Shown here: one piece after another, positions 47,470 to 58,842 of the stretch
How the letters are laid out: the number at the start of each line of letters is the position of its first letter
Position numbering within the stretch: the stretch's first letter is position 1
From: Fomes fomentarius
Taxonomy: Eukaryota > Basidiomycota > Agaricomycetes > Polyporales > Polyporaceae
Assembly: GCA_022606135.1 (NCBI GenBank)
Contig: JABYQN010000007.1
Coordinates: 2,108,001-2,172,000, forward strand
DNA: 64,000 nucleotides
Direction of reading: 5' to 3'
Notes under the pieces: generated by a model
What the model was told of the DNA's origin: nothing
The model's input: the letters and a program-made list of their open reading frames with translations, nothing else
Databases searched by the model: none
Made by a program: the position numbers and the translations under genes

Positions 47470-48028
47470 TCACCTCGCATTGCTGAGTTCGGCAAGTGAG
47501 TTCAGGCATCTAAGCATGACAAAGACGGGCAGGCACGTACAAGTCGATGCGATACCAGTTAGGTTCCACGTCTCCAACACCCAGCCTTTGTCGGACCCCT
47601 TCGATAACCTCCGCGGTCAGCGGTGCCTTCATCCCCTGCCATGTCGCATTGTCTCTGAGAACGAAGATATAGCGTTGGACGCAGGGGTCGGTCTCGACAA
47701 TCGGTAAGATACCGTTGCGGAGTGGGTAGAGGTCGGGAAACTCGGTATAGATGAGGCCCGGAAGCACCCCTGGGATGACATACTCCATGTCCGCGAGAGC
47801 CTTGTGTATTTCTTCCGGGGTCTTGCCCTTGAGTTCCTCAGGACCGAAGAGGTATTCGTGGAACCATTTGGCCCAACGCAGGCGACAGTGAATATCGAGG
47901 AGAAAGCCGAATGCGACAGATGGTGCAGGACGAGAGCGAGCGCATACTGGCTTGTATTTGTAGGGACGAGGACCGAGGGGATAATCGGTAGCCTCAGAAC
48001 TCGGAGACGGTGTGGTGGTGTCCGCCAT
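47470..48028 (-). CDS. Array gene A2 (beta subtype), 166 aa
   Basis: Exon 1 is 48028-47541 (488 nt) and exon 2 is 47482-47470 (13 nt). The protein differs from A1 by PRPYKYKPVCARSRP, LLDIHCRLRWAKWFHEYLF and VETDPCVQRYIF, and shares these with A4. The splice donor GTACGT is kept although the flanking codon is TTG rather than TAG; in copies with TAG an unspliced message would stop there. The tail is FNAR. No break is seen. Confidence 0.72.
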
Positions 48029-48104
48029 GGGTAACGTTGGTCGAAGTTCCACGTAAGCGTTCCGGTTAAGTAAACGAGCGGGCCTGCGTCTTACATAGGA
48101 AGTT

Positions 48105-49107
48105 CAGTGGCTGTGCATTACCGCCCAAAATGCTTTGTGAATTGGCGACCTTCGAAACGTATGCTGATGGCGTTCTCGCCGTTCGCGAACAGTACGATCT
48201 ATGGTTGTTGAAGGAGACCCTCAATATCTACAAACTTCCACCGGATGCCTTCGACCATGCCAATACAGCTCAGCAGCCTATGCTCCTGCTGCTGCTACTC
48301 TCTCTCCACCACCGCCTGCTGTGGCCGCCGCCCCTGCCCACTCTCTAGATGATGCACACGTCGGATACTGGGAAAAGGTCCCATGTGAGCTATGTATACG
48401 CTGTTCGTCAATTTTGTATTCATATATCGTTAGCCGGCCCACGTATCAGCAAGCCTCCACCCCGGTTGTCCAAGGATTGGATTGCCAGTGACACTGTTCT
48501 ATCACGCGCAGCCGTCTCAGATGAAGAGCCCGCAGGTTCGTTTGTTTGCGCTCACTTACACTACAAGAAAACTAATGCTTGATCCCCAGACGCCACAGCG
48601 GCAGACACATCGACGACAATCGACACTGTGCCTGACAACAACGGCAAGGATGATTATCCGAATCTTATGCTCTGTCACACGCACACCATCTCGACCGAAG
48701 AGCCCAACGATCGTAAGAAGTTGCTTGGATGGAATCGTCGGATGAAACGCAAGGTTCTTTACCTTTGCTTTCCGTTTCCTCGAGGTCAAGGCCCGATGTC
48801 TTAACCGTATACAGAAAGACGAGAATCTGCAGGAGAGAGCATCCGACGCGTTTGCCGTGGCGGAAGAGGAGTTGTACGATTGATGGCGCTGAATCATGGT
48901 CAAGCATACACAAATCGACACCAGCATCTTCACGGTGTCCTCAAGCATCGGGCTTTCCTGGCGCGGTTCAGGGCCGCCTCTATCTTCATCCTTGGGATGC
49001 AGGAGTCCGACGACGAGCTCACCAGGTTACGTGACAAGGGGTTGATTCCAATCCTCGAAAAGCACCACTGGTACAGGTCGACGTTGGTTCCGAATCCGCA
49101 GCAGTGA
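48105..49107 (+). pseudogene. Array gene B2, truncated and frameshifted
   Basis: Homology to B1 starts only at the LADFE region, after GGCTGTGCATT, so about 60 N-terminal codons are absent. REQYDLWLLKETLNI is recognisable. The Ala/Pro linker is frameshifted into a Leu-rich reading that stops. Exon 3 has another frameshift after DRKKLLGWNRRMKRK and lacks the middle segment between EEELYD and the end. The C-terminal LRDKGLIPILEKHHWYRS is well kept. No functional product is expected. Confidence 0.8.
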
Positions 49108-49464
49108 CGAAGATACTAGAGGTATACGCATGTAATTGTACAGGCAATCTATCATGCCCCCATGTGAATCCCGTTTCCCGCTCTCCCTTTTGTCTGCCTC
49201 GGTCTTTCCGCGATGTGTACGTGTGTGTGTGGTTGGGCGTTCACGTTCCTTGACCGGGGTCATAAACGCCGGTTCTGATCATTCAATTCGCGCGGGTTCC
49301 TTCACTAGTAGGCAGGGTCAGTACTTATGTATTGGTCGTCCGAGGAAGAAGGATGCCGCAATCGTGCGAGTCTATGTATGAATTCATAGCATCAAGACGA
49401 ATCTACAAAGCGAAACTGGACTTCAACCACCCGTCACAGGGCAAGGATAGCATTCCACAACATA
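49108..49464. repeat. Convergent spacer between B2 and A3
   Basis: Same repeated spacer blocks as at 46954-47469 (AGTAGGCAGGGTCAGTA and others). No gene. Confidence 0.6.
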
Positions 49465-50023
49465 TCACTTCGCGCCGCTAAGTTCGACAAGTGAGTTCAA
49501 GCAGCCAAGCTCGACAAAAACGAGCAGGGACGTACTAGTTGATGGGATACCAGTTAGGTTCCACGTCTCCAACACCCAGCCTTTGTCGGACACCTTCGAT
49601 GACTTCCGCGGTCAGCGGCGCCTTCAACCCCTGCCATGTCGCGTCGTCTCTGAGAACAAAGATATAGTATTGGACAATAGGGTTGCCGTCGACTATCGGT
49701 AAGAGACGGTTGCGGAGTGGGTAGAGGTCGGGAAACTCGGAATATATGAGGCTCGGAAGTATCGCTCGGATGGCGTATTCCATATCGACGAGGGCCTCGT
49801 GTGCTTCCTCCGGAGTCTTGCCCGAGAGATGTTCCGGTCCGTAGGTGAGTTCGTCGTACCACTTGGCCCAATGAAGGCGACACTGGAAATTGAGGAGAAA
49901 GCCGAATGCGACAGATGGTGAAGGACGAGGGCGGGCGCGAACGGGCTTGTATTGGTAGGGACGACCGAGAGGAGCATCGATAGCTTTAGAGCTCGGAGGG
50001 GGAGTAGGGTTGGTGTCAGCCAT
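49465..50023 (-). CDS. Array gene A3 (alpha subtype), 166 aa
   Basis: Exon 1 is 50023-49536 (488 nt) and exon 2 is 49477-49465 (13 nt). It is nearly identical to A1 (LLNFQCRL.WAKWYDELTYG, VDGNPIVQYYIF). Differences include IDAPLG for TDYPLG and AHEALVD for VHEALTD. The frame is uninterrupted. The tail is YGAK. It is divergent from broken B3. Confidence 0.75.
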
Positions 50024-50111
50024 GGGTAACGTTCAAGTTGGTTGAAGTTCAAGGTGGACGTTTCGGTTCACTTAAACGAGCGGAGTTAGGAAGCTCAGTG
50101 GCTGTGCATTA

Positions 50112-51503
50112 GCGCCCAGATCTCTGCAACGAGTTCAATGTCAATGCCGATTATTTCTGGCTGTCGAAAGCGACCCTCAATCTCCCCCAACTCTTACAGC
50201 CTTCTAGGCGGCCAACCGCGTTGCGGATAAGCCTATGCCGGCGGCGATACCTGATGCTGGTTTCCCTCTACCGCCTTCGCCGCAGCCGCCGCCCCTGTCG
50301 CCCCTCTAGAGGCCGCACACGCCCTATACTGGGAGGACGTCCTATGTGAGTTATGTATGTGCTGTTCGTTAATGTTGTATTATATGTCGTTAGCTGGTCC
50401 ACGTATCAGCAAGCCTTTTTTTTTTTTTTTTTTTTTGGAATCCTCGTTTATTGCCCTTGAGGGCCGAGCCCTATGGTAGGCAGTACTCTGCAAGGTAGCT
50501 ACATGATCAACTATCAACGGGTCAAACTGGACGGCAGGAGGGGAAATGTGTGCGGAGACCGAGGCGACGCGGTCATGCCATTAGCAGTTTGAGATGTAAG
50601 GTAGATAGACGGGGCCAATAGAAAGAGTGAGCATAAGAGGAGGGGGAAGCATGGGGTGCGTCGTGTACTGTCGGTGTAGCTGGCCGGGTGGTCGCAGAGG
50701 GCCGGCGGGACGCATCAGCAAGCCTTCACCTCGGTTGTCTAGCGATTGGATTAGTACCAGTGACTCTGTTCGCAAAGCTCTTTGCGGAATACCTTATTCA
50801 TGGCGGAGGAGCAGGTTCGTGCTATCGAAGCCCTTCTGTCGCGGCGTCCGCAGGTCCGTCTGTTTGCTTTCATTTGCACTACCGAAAAAAAAAAACCAAT
50901 CCTTGGACCCCAGACGTCACGGCGGCAGACACTTCGACAACAACGATCGACACTGTGCCTGACAACCAAGACAAGGATGGATATCTGAACCTTATGCTCC
51001 GTCACACGCACACCGCCGCCATCCCGGAGCCCAACGATCGCAAGAAGTTGTTTGGATGGAAGCGCCGGATGCAATGCAAGGTCGTTCACCATAGTTTTCC
51101 GTTGATCCTCAAGGTCAAACCATGTCTTGACTGTACACTGCAAGAAGAGAATTTTCAGGCGAGAGCATCCGACGCGTTGGCGGAGGCGGAAACGGAGTTG
51201 TACGAATACCTGCAGACATGCTTCAAGCGTAATGCATGCGCAGATCCCGCGATCGCCATGTCCGCTGCGAGTCCTTACTGGCACTGGATCAAGGTCAAGC
51301 GCGAACAAATCGTCTACGGCATCGTCGCAGCAATCACACAGGTTGAGGCGATGCTGAAGCGATTCTCGAACGCCCCTATCTTTACCCTTGGGACCAAGCA
51401 GTCTGACGACGAGCTCACCAGGTTGCGTGACAAGGGGTTGATTCCTATCCTCGAAAAACACCACTGGTACAAGTCGACGATGGTTCCGAATCCGCAGCGG
51501 TGA
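50112..51503 (+). pseudogene. Array gene B3, 5' degraded, exon 3 still open
   Basis: The 5' part starts at the same truncation point as B2, and its linker region contains in-frame stops. The exon 2 region is interrupted by a retroposed insert of about 296 bp (50418-50713) and is frameshifted after it. Exon 3 is fully open from the acceptor at about 50912 to the stop at 51501-51503, with EPNDRKKLFGWKRRMQCK, ELYEYLQTCFKR and LRDKGLIPILEKHHWYKS. It could only be made as a fragment. Confidence 0.78.
50405..50726 (-). mobile_element. Retroposed, poly(A)-tailed insert in B3
   Basis: The 13-bp duplication ATCAGCAAGCCTT (50405-50417 and 50714-50726) brackets about 296 bp. On the minus strand the insert ends GGGCAATAAACGAGG... 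and then runs into a poly(A) of about 20, seen as T on the plus strand. Target duplication, poly(A) and a polyadenylation-like AATAAA show target-primed reverse transcription. It is either a 5'-truncated LINE, a SINE, or a retrocopy of an mRNA 3' end. No coding domain is left to decide. Confidence 0.8.
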
Positions 51504-52049
51504 AGTACGTAATCTATCAATGTATTTGTGCAGACAATCTGTTCTCCGCCATGTGAATTCCGTCTCTCCTTCTCTTCCGCCTCCCTCCGTCTTTCTGCGA
51601 TGTGTATGCACGTGTTGGGTGTATAAACGGCGCCTGTTTTGACAAATCAGTCCGCGCGAGTTCCTTCACTAGTAGGCAGGGTCAGTATTGTGGGCGAGCA
51701 TCATGTATGGGTCGTCTGATAAAGAAGGACGGCCATCCGTATCCGCGCGAGTCTTATGTAGGAGTTCAAATTAGAATCAAGACGAATGCAGTACTAGTGT
51801 AGCATGAGCTGTCCATGGAGTCAAGTCTCTCGAGTCTCCGCCATGTGTCTACAGAATGTCGAATGCGTAGTAGGAACGACCTAGAAGTCAACCAACTAGT
51901 CAGTGAGTAAGTAAGGAACAAGGATGAATGTATCGACATGCCTCGCTATTGGTTATCGTAGCATACAACTACAAAACGAAACCGGACTACCACCCAGGTC
52001 CAGCCAACTGCATGGAGATCACACAGCGAAGATGGCTTTCTACAATTCA
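51504..52049. repeat. Convergent spacer between B3 and A4
   Basis: Closely matches the spacer between B1 and A2 (for example GTTTTGACAAATCAGTCCGC, TCATGTATGGGT, CGAGTCTTA.GTAGGAGTTC). No gene. Confidence 0.65.
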
Positions 52050-52608
52050 TCACCTCGCATTGCTGAGTTCTGCAAGTGAGTTCAGGCATCTAAGCATGAC
52101 AAAGACGGGCAGGGACGTACTAGGCGATGCGATACCAGTTAGGTTCCACGTCTCCAACACCCAGCCTTTGTCGGACCCCTTCGATAACCTCCGCGGTCAG
52201 CGGTGCCTTCATACCCTGCCATGTCGCATTGTCTCTGAGGACAAATACATAACGTTGGACGTACGGGTCAGTCTCGACAATCGGTAAGACACGGTTACGG
52301 AGCGGGTAGAGGTCGGGAAACTCGGAATAGATGAGGCCCGGAAGCACCCCTCGGATGGCATGTTCCATATCGGTGAAAGCCTTGTGTATTTCCTCCGGGG
52401 TCTTGCCCGTGAGTTCCTCAGGACCGAAGAGGTATTCGTGGAACCATTTGGCCCAACGCAGGCGACAGTGAATATCGAGGAGAAAGCCGAATGCGACAGA
52501 TGGTGCAGGACGAGAGCGAGCGCATACGGGCTTGTATTTGTAGGGACGAGGACCGAGGGGATAATCGGTAGCCTCAGAGCTCGGAGACGGTGTGGTGGTG
52601 TCCGCCAT
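52050..52608 (-). CDS. Array gene A4 (beta subtype), 166 aa
   Basis: Exon 1 is 52608-52121 (488 nt) and exon 2 is 52062-52050 (13 nt). It is almost the same as A2 (CARSRP, FHEYLFGPEEL, VETDPYVQRYVF). No break. The penultimate exon ends IA rather than IN or ID, and the tail exon is the same as that of A2. Its divergent partner survives only as a short remnant. Confidence 0.74.
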
Positions 52609-52687
52609 GGGTAACGTTGGTCGAAGTTCCACGTAAGCGTTCCGGTTGAGTAAACGAGCGGGCTTGCGTCTTACATAGGAAGTTCGG

Positions 52688-52800
52688 TGGCTGTGCATTA
52701 CCGCCCAAAATGCTTTGTTAATTGACCGCGCGGACTTCGATGTCAAGTCGTATCGACTCGTAGCCCAAGTTCGATGCCGATGGCGCTGACTTCTACCGCG
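52688..52800 (+). pseudogene. B4 remnant
   Basis: After the shared GGTGGCTGTGCATTACCGCC junction, only a short stretch resembling the ADFDV region of B is left (GCGGACTTCGATGTC). The sequence then diverges. No open frame of use. Confidence 0.55.
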
Positions 52801-53117
52801 GAGTCGAACATTGGAGATCATCGTGGGCGAGTGTGTGGTATCAACTTGAAGGGCACCCCCCCTGCCAGCAGCTCATCAGTTTACTATGAGTCGTGATATC
52901 CAATACGGCCAACAACCCACGGGGGTGGGGGCTCCTTCGTTGGACCCGAAGATTAACACCCTCAGCACACCCCAGTTTCAAGTTCGGGCACTGTGCTGGT
53001 GAAGAAGGACGCCGCAATGGTGCGGTTCTATGTACGAATTCATAGTATTAAGACGAATGTACAAAGCGAAACTGAACAACCACCCGTCACAGGGCAAGGA
53101 TAGCATTCCACAACACA
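52801..53117. other. Decayed duplicated spacer
   Basis: Contains GTGTGGTATCAAC and CGGGGGTGGGGGCT-like blocks that also occur at about 53965-54060, so it is an old local duplication. The right end is the usual A-gene 3' flank. No gene. Confidence 0.5.
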
Positions 53118-53681
53118 TCACTTCGCGCCGCTAGTTTCGACAAGTGAGTTCAAGAAGCAAGCTCGACAAAAACGGAAATGGGCAGGGACGTACTAGTTGA
53201 TGCGATACCAGTTAGGTTCCACGTCTCCAACACCCAGCCGTTGTCGGACCCCTTCGATGATTTCCGCGGTCAGCGGCGCCTTCATCCCCTGCCATGTCGC
53301 GTCGTCTCTGAGAACAAAGATGTAGTATTGGACAATAGTGTTGCCGTCTACTATCGGTAAGAGACGGTTGCGGAGTGGGTAGAGCTCGGGGAACTCAGAA
53401 TAGATGAGACTCGGAAGCATCCCTCGGACAGCATGCTCCGTATCGCTGAGAGCCTCCTGGACTTCCTCCGGAGTCTTGCCTGTGAGGTAGTCCGGTCCGT
53501 AGGTGAGTTCGTTGTACCACTTGGCCCAACGAAGGCGACAGTGCGTATTGAGGAGAAAGCCGAATGCGACAGATGGTGAAGGACGAGGGCGGGCGCGAAC
53601 AGGCTTGTATTGGTAGGGACGGCCGAGAGGGTAATCGGTAGCTTGAGAGCTCTGAGAGGATGTGGTGTCCATGTCTGCCAT
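53118..53681 (-). CDS. Array gene A5 (gamma subtype), 166 aa
   Basis: Exon 1 is 53681-53194 (488 nt) and exon 2 is 53130-53118 (13 nt). Gamma features shared with A6 are LLNTHCRLRWAKWYNEL in this copy, YGPDYLT.KTPEEVQEALSDTEHAV and VDGNTIVQYY. The frame and the GTACGT donor are intact. The tail is YGAK. Only a short B remnant lies upstream. Confidence 0.74.
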
Positions 53682-53744
53682 GGGTAACGGTGGTTGAAGT
53701 TCAACGTGGTTCTGGTTCACTTGCCAAATGAGCGGAGTTCTTAG

Positions 53745-53820
53745 GAAGTTCAGTGGCTGTGCATTGGCGCCCAAATACTGGCGGACTTCGAGTTCGATGA
53801 TGCTGATGGCACTGACCTTT
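53745..53820 (+). pseudogene. B5 remnant
   Basis: AGTGGCTGTGCATTGGCGCC is followed by sequence reading LADFEFDDADG, matching the LADFEFDVNG segment of B1, and then homology ends. It shares the truncation point of B2-B4. Confidence 0.6.
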
Positions 53821-54196
53821 ACCCATCCTGTCCCCCAGGGCCGGTGACTGAAGAGGTTTTGCGCGCCACATACACCCTGACATCCGCCAGTTGACCCTTC
53901 AAGTTGAACCAGATTATCCTTTGTCCTGCCGACGCTACATTCGATGGCCGGCAGCCAGTGCGAGTGCCATGTAGTATCAACCGCTGACAGTGGCCCTGCA
54001 CTATACTTACTCCTCGATGACATTCAAACCAGTCAACAACTCGGGGGTGGGGGCTGTTTCGAACAACTAGCACCTCCAGCATGCACGGGTGTCAAGTTGG
54101 TGTGCTGGACTCGGCGCACCGCCTTCGACTGCACGCGCGCGTATGCATATCAACTAGTGTGATGTGCATTGCTCATATGGTCTAGAAAACATCTCC
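53821..54196. other. Spacer between array and M64 gene
   Basis: Holds the second copy of the decayed duplicated block also seen at about 52830-53000, then the 3' flank of the peptidase gene. No gene. Confidence 0.5.
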
Positions 54197-56580
54197 TCAT
54201 TCACATCTCGTAGTCACGTCAATCGCCGCCGACTCCTCCAACAGCCCGTCCGGATCGACCCTCACCTCCTCCGTCCTATACTGCACCTTCACCGCATAGC
54301 TTCCCATGGCCCCGCCATCATCCACAAGCCTCGTCTGATTCTTGAACTCCTCAACTTCAACCCCGTCCTTCATCCACGTGATCTCGTAGCTCTCCTCGAC
54401 ATCCACCGGGTCGGTGCGGAGGTGCGCGAGCGGGACGAGGGCGAGGTCGAGCGTGCGCTCTCCGGCAGGGGAGCAGCCCACGATGAGGTCGTCGATGAGC
54501 GCGACGCGCCGGAGGAGGGCGTGCCAGAGCCCCTCGAGACAGGCTTTGCAGAAGTTGGGCGTGGTGACGATCCGCATGAGGCAGTCTTCGTTCGTTGGGC
54601 GGTAGGACGTCTCGTTCTTCTCGGAGAAGCTGTGCGGTGGGCGAGGAAGTCAACGCGAGGCGTAGTACAGGTGAAGGGCGGGGACGTACGTCGGGTAGAG
54701 GCTGTAGTGGCCTGGGGTAGAGACGAACCTGAGCAGGGACAGCGATGCACTGCTGTCAGCATAGTCGTCAGATGGAAGTGTAGGATGGTACGTACTCGCT
54801 CTCGTCCCCAAACTCGAGTACCTCAACGCTGCACAACTGTGCCTCTCCCTCCCTCTCCCCATTCCTCAGCACAAACTTGACCTCATGCTCCCCTTCCTTC
54901 AGCGTCTCGTTAATCTTGATATCATAATGCCACCGATCGACGCCAATGTCCTTCCTCGGCACCCACCCGAGGTCCTTCCCATCCAACTCGACGCGGAGGT
55001 CTGCTTCGTCAGGAAGACCAGAGAGCGAGAAGCGGACGAGGTGCCATGCGTACATCCCGGACGAGTTGAACGTCGTCGACCATGCAGAAGAGGCGTTGAG
55101 TAACGTCCAGGCGTAGTCCTGCAACGGCATGACTGAGCGCTCGACACGCAATTTCTCAACTTCGGCATGCGACTGGGAGTGCGCGTGGTGATCATAGTGA
55201 GAGGTGATGGTGGTAGTGTTGGTGAGCCAGTGCGACCAGGGAAGGGCGTCGCGGGAGATCTTGTGTGCGGCGTTCACGCCGAAGTAGGCGAAACCGCCGT
55301 CGTATTCCTCGCCGACTCCGATGATGGAGTGGCCGAGCTCGTGTCTGCACAGGCGGAGTGGGTAAGCGATTGACCTTGAGCGGATATGCATGCGTATGCA
55401 TACCTGAGGACGAGTGGGCCGTTCGCGAGAGACGGTGTGATCACTCTGAGCAGTAGCGAACAGGCAGGCGTCAGTAATTGGATACAAAAACGCCAAGGGA
55501 GTTCCGACTCACGTAAATTCTCCGCCCAGACCTCAAGATCATAGAATTTTCAGAGAGCTGTGCGCGAGGAGGTAGAGAAATACACCTACCGCCATATAGA
55601 GGATCGTTCCCTATGAGAATGATGCGAGTAAGTCCTGGGCTCCTCGTCCAATTGTCTCACAAACATACCCACTAGGATTGGGTAGTCACACTGGTCACCG
55701 AGAGAGAAGCAAGCAGTCCGAGCAACTTCAGGCTTGCTATAGTAGACGCCTCTTAGTTCCGTACCGTCCCTATACAACCCAAAAGCAGTGCTGGACAGTC
55801 ATGTCAGCCCCCGTATGAGATATCTTCGGAGCGAAGAGCGGCATACTCTTTGGGTCTGCCACCAGCACCAACGCCGCTCTATATTGAGTGATAAGACCAT
55901 TAGCTCCGCCGCCAGTGCCAGTGGTTATGGGAGCCGGAGGATACCTCATTGCTGGGCGTAAACGCAGCCCAGAAGTTCAGTAAAGGTTTGACGGTGTAAA
56001 ACGTTTGGTTGCCGGATATATCCTCAGCGAGCCTGAGGGCGTCGTCGATGAATTTTTCTTTCTCTTCCGATGTGTCTGATGAGCCAATCAGTGAAGGAAA
56101 GCAGCGCAGTAGATTTCAGGTGCACGTACAACCGTCCGCGAAGAAGACGAGATCCACTCGATTGTTGGAGTCACCCGAAGTGATGAGCGGCTCAATCTCG
56201 AGCGGAATGGGCTCTTCCTGAGGCTCTAGCCTCATGACGAGTTGTCCTTCAGGAGACACAGCGTCCGGATGTCTGCGTATGAGGGTATGGAAGTCCCAAG
56301 TAGACCTATCCCCACACAGGGCCTGGGCGCGCGTCCAGACGCGGTCCTCGTCATCAGCTATAAACTGGATGCTCTCTTGCCCTGACTCAATTTTCCTCTG
56401 TTGATATCCCTCATCCGGAAGGGCTCGAGAGACCTGAGCGTCTTGCAGGATCAAATGAGTGCATCGCTGGTCCTCTAAATCCCTGTGCACGGTCAGTTCG
56501 TAAGGCCTGGGGACATTGCGTTTAGCTAGGACAGAGAAAGATAGACCGAGGAGGCTGAACACGATGCTCATGGCAATCAT
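54197..56580 (-). CDS. Secreted M64-type (IgA-peptidase-like) zinc metallopeptidase
   Basis: Ten exons on the minus strand, starting 56580-56130 and 56075-55945 and ending at the stop at 54197, give about 610 aa with matching phases. A signal peptide (MIAMSIVFSLLGLSFSVLA) opens the protein. A beta-rich N-terminal domain precedes VDLVFFADGYT and EKEKFIDDALRLAEDI. The zinc site HELGHSIIGVGEEYDGG (HExxH plus a following acidic/Gly block) spans the start of exon 8 and is the signature of M64 peptidases. The C-terminal domain is rich in aromatic and acidic residues with NET and NQT sequons. The enzyme probably digests extracellular protein. It sits inside the A/B array and is divergent from the RRM gene 270 bp away. 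Confidence 0.86.
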
Positions 56581-56849
56581 GGTGGTTGCAAGTCAAAATT
56601 CAACGTGAGTCCATACGTTGCTGTTGGTTCCACGAGCGTGAGGACTCACCGAAGAGCCGCGCCTTGCCGTCACTGCGGCGCTTATAGTTCAGTGTCCGGA
56701 CCGGGGATCCGGTGGCAGGGACAATCACAGGCTGGGGAATGATGTCATGGTTCTAGGTCAGAGTGGGGGAACTGGATAGCCCCCGTCGGAGACTACAACT
56801 ACTCGCCATCGAGCACATCGATCCCCCACCACCTTGTCCATACACCACC
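56581..56849. promoter_or_regulatory. Divergent promoter between M64 peptidase and RRM gene
   Basis: 269 bp separate the two start codons, so control regions must overlap. No clear TATA box is seen on either side. Confidence 0.5.
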
Positions 56850-57973
56850 ATGTCCGCCTACACAATCCACGTATGTTATCTCCGTCCTCGCGCAGCACAT
56901 CACTCTGACCGCGCAACGCGCCGCACACATTCGTAGGTTTCCAACATCTCGGACGCGACAACCGAGCAGCATCTCACAGACTTCTTCACGTAAGCCATTC
57001 AAGCCTCGCTTGTGCTGCATGTATGCCATAACGTGTCGTTACCTACAGGTTCTGTGGTAAGATCACCAAGGTCGAGTATGACCAGGCGAAGCACACCGCC
57101 GCGATTCACTTCGAGAAGCCGTCCGCGGCCAAGACCGCGCTCATGCTCAACGGTGGCACCCTCGACAGCGCACATCTCGCTATCACGAGCGAACAGGAGC
57201 ATGAACAGAAGGAAGAACGCGCACAAGATGAGGGACACATCGACCAGAGTGACAAGCCGCGCGCAGGAAGTGAGTCTCCGTGTCACATTCATTCCTCGTC
57301 CACAGATGCTGAACCGCGTGTTGGCAAGTCGCTGCCGAGTACCTCGCGAGGGGATACACACTCTCAGACCAGATCCTCCAGCGCGCGATCGAGCTGGACA
57401 AGCAGCACGGCATTTCGACCCAGTTCCTTTCCTACATCCAGAACCTTGATACTAAGCTGGGTACGTATCAGCTTCCGTAGCCCCTTACGTGCGTACACCT
57501 CTGAGTTTTGTGCAATCTAGGTGCGAAGGCACTCGGCCCTGAGAAGACGATCTCCGGAAAGGTGCAAGAGACTCTCGTGAACGCCACCCAGCAGGCAAAA
57601 GCCGTGGACGAGCAGCGCGGTATCACCAAGACCGCGACCGACGTACGTATCTCCTCGCTCTATACCCGCATACATTCCCAATCCTCATATTCAACCATTC
57701 CACCATGTCTAGTACTACTCGCGTGCGCTCTCGTCGCCCTTTGGTCAGAAGGTGAAGGCATTCTACACCACGACCTCGAAGCAGGTCCTCGACATCCACG
57801 AGGAGGCCCGCCGCATTCACGAGACGCACAAGACAAGCACGTCCGGTACTGGCACCCAACCCTCGACCGGTGTCGGCAGCACTGCGCCCCCGCTCAGCTC
57901 AGACGTCCACGTTGTCTCCGCAGCGGATGCAACTCCGACGTCAAAGACCGCCGAAGCACCGACGGTCGTGTAA
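56850..57973 (+). CDS. VIP1-like RNA-recognition-motif protein
   Basis: Six exons: 56850-56870, 56937-56989, 57049-57269, 57329-57460, 57521-57642 and 57713-57973. They join to 269 aa. The N-terminus is a single RRM, with RNP2-like YTIHVSNISD at residues 4-13 and RNP1-like HTAAIHFEKP near 46. A charged linker follows, then the conserved helical block GIAAEYLARGYTLSDQILQR and GISTQFLSYIQNLD, which is typical of fungal Vip1/protein-p53-antigen homologues. After that come FGQKVKAFYTTTSKQV and a Ser/Thr-rich tail. Members are abundant cytoplasmic proteins of unclear role. Exon 4 uses the acceptor TTGGCAAG at 57328; an alternative at 57306 breaks the conserved frame. Confidence 0.88.
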
Positions 57974-58842
57974 AGCAGGGATCGATACAACAAGAATGTT
58001 TGACCCTAGGAAGTTAGCTGAGTGCATGATGTACGTTACTCCCGGTTAGTGTGGACATCTCTAGTCAGACCTGCTGTATGCTAGGCCCACTCTGTACTCA
58101 TGAATAGTGAAGGCTCCTGTTGCTAGTCCGACAGTGCCCTTTGGCAACTGATTCCACTGCCCTACCGCTTCTTCAAAGCGCTCAAGCGTTGTGTCCTCTC
58201 TTGCAACTTCCACGCCAGCAGCCCTCGAGTTGGACTGAGAAAGTGTGTCTGCCACTGTCAATGAGGGTTCCCTGCTCGAGGTACTAGGGTATAGATGAGC
58301 AATATATTCCGACAGCATGCCAGCGGGGCACGAAGGACGGAGCAGCGAATAGTGATGCATTAATGATGATTACCAGTGGAAAGAGATGAGGGCCGGAAAG
58401 GCGGACCGGTATTTGTGAAGGGGCGCGACCCACGTGACCGCGCGGCGGCCTGCCCTGAACAGACGCGTCGAGTCTCCACGCGTGTCGTACACTCTAGTCC
58501 TCGGAGATCGATTTCATTGTTGACCGTGCACGTCGGGAGGACAATAACGAAATAATTGAACCTCGCAGAGAAACACTCGTCCGCTCGAGTGCACGTCTGC
58601 AAACCATTTTCTACCCTAGTACTATTGCATGCGGCACCGACATCTGCTCATCCCATATTGTGTTTATACAACCCATCAGTCTGCTTCTGCTGCATAAGGA
58701 TATACCTGCAGCACGTAGCAGTTGTAGAGTCTAGCACTTCAAGGGTAATGCAAGCACACAACTCCAAGGCGAAACTAGACAACCACCCGCATCCAGCGAA
58801 CTGCATGGAGATCACACGGAGAGGACAAGATGTCGCAATCCA
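57974..58842. repeat. Flank of A6, duplicated from the A1 3' flank
   Basis: 58420-58620 repeats the 44298-44540 block (GCGCGACCCACGTGACCGCG and following matches). 58780-58842 is the usual A-gene 3' region (CAGCGAACTGCATGGAGATC). 57974-58400 is the 3' side of the RRM gene with no gene seen. Confidence 0.65.

Noticed and set aside
50751..51611. 286-codon minus-strand frame opposite B3
   Set aside because: The same antisense frame occurs opposite B1 and follows B exon 3 conservation; no motif of its own.
44796..53681. A/B array as a mating-type (homeodomain) locus
   Set aside because: Divergent pairing recalls HD1/HD2, but neither protein shows a homeodomain, and the B copies are mostly broken.
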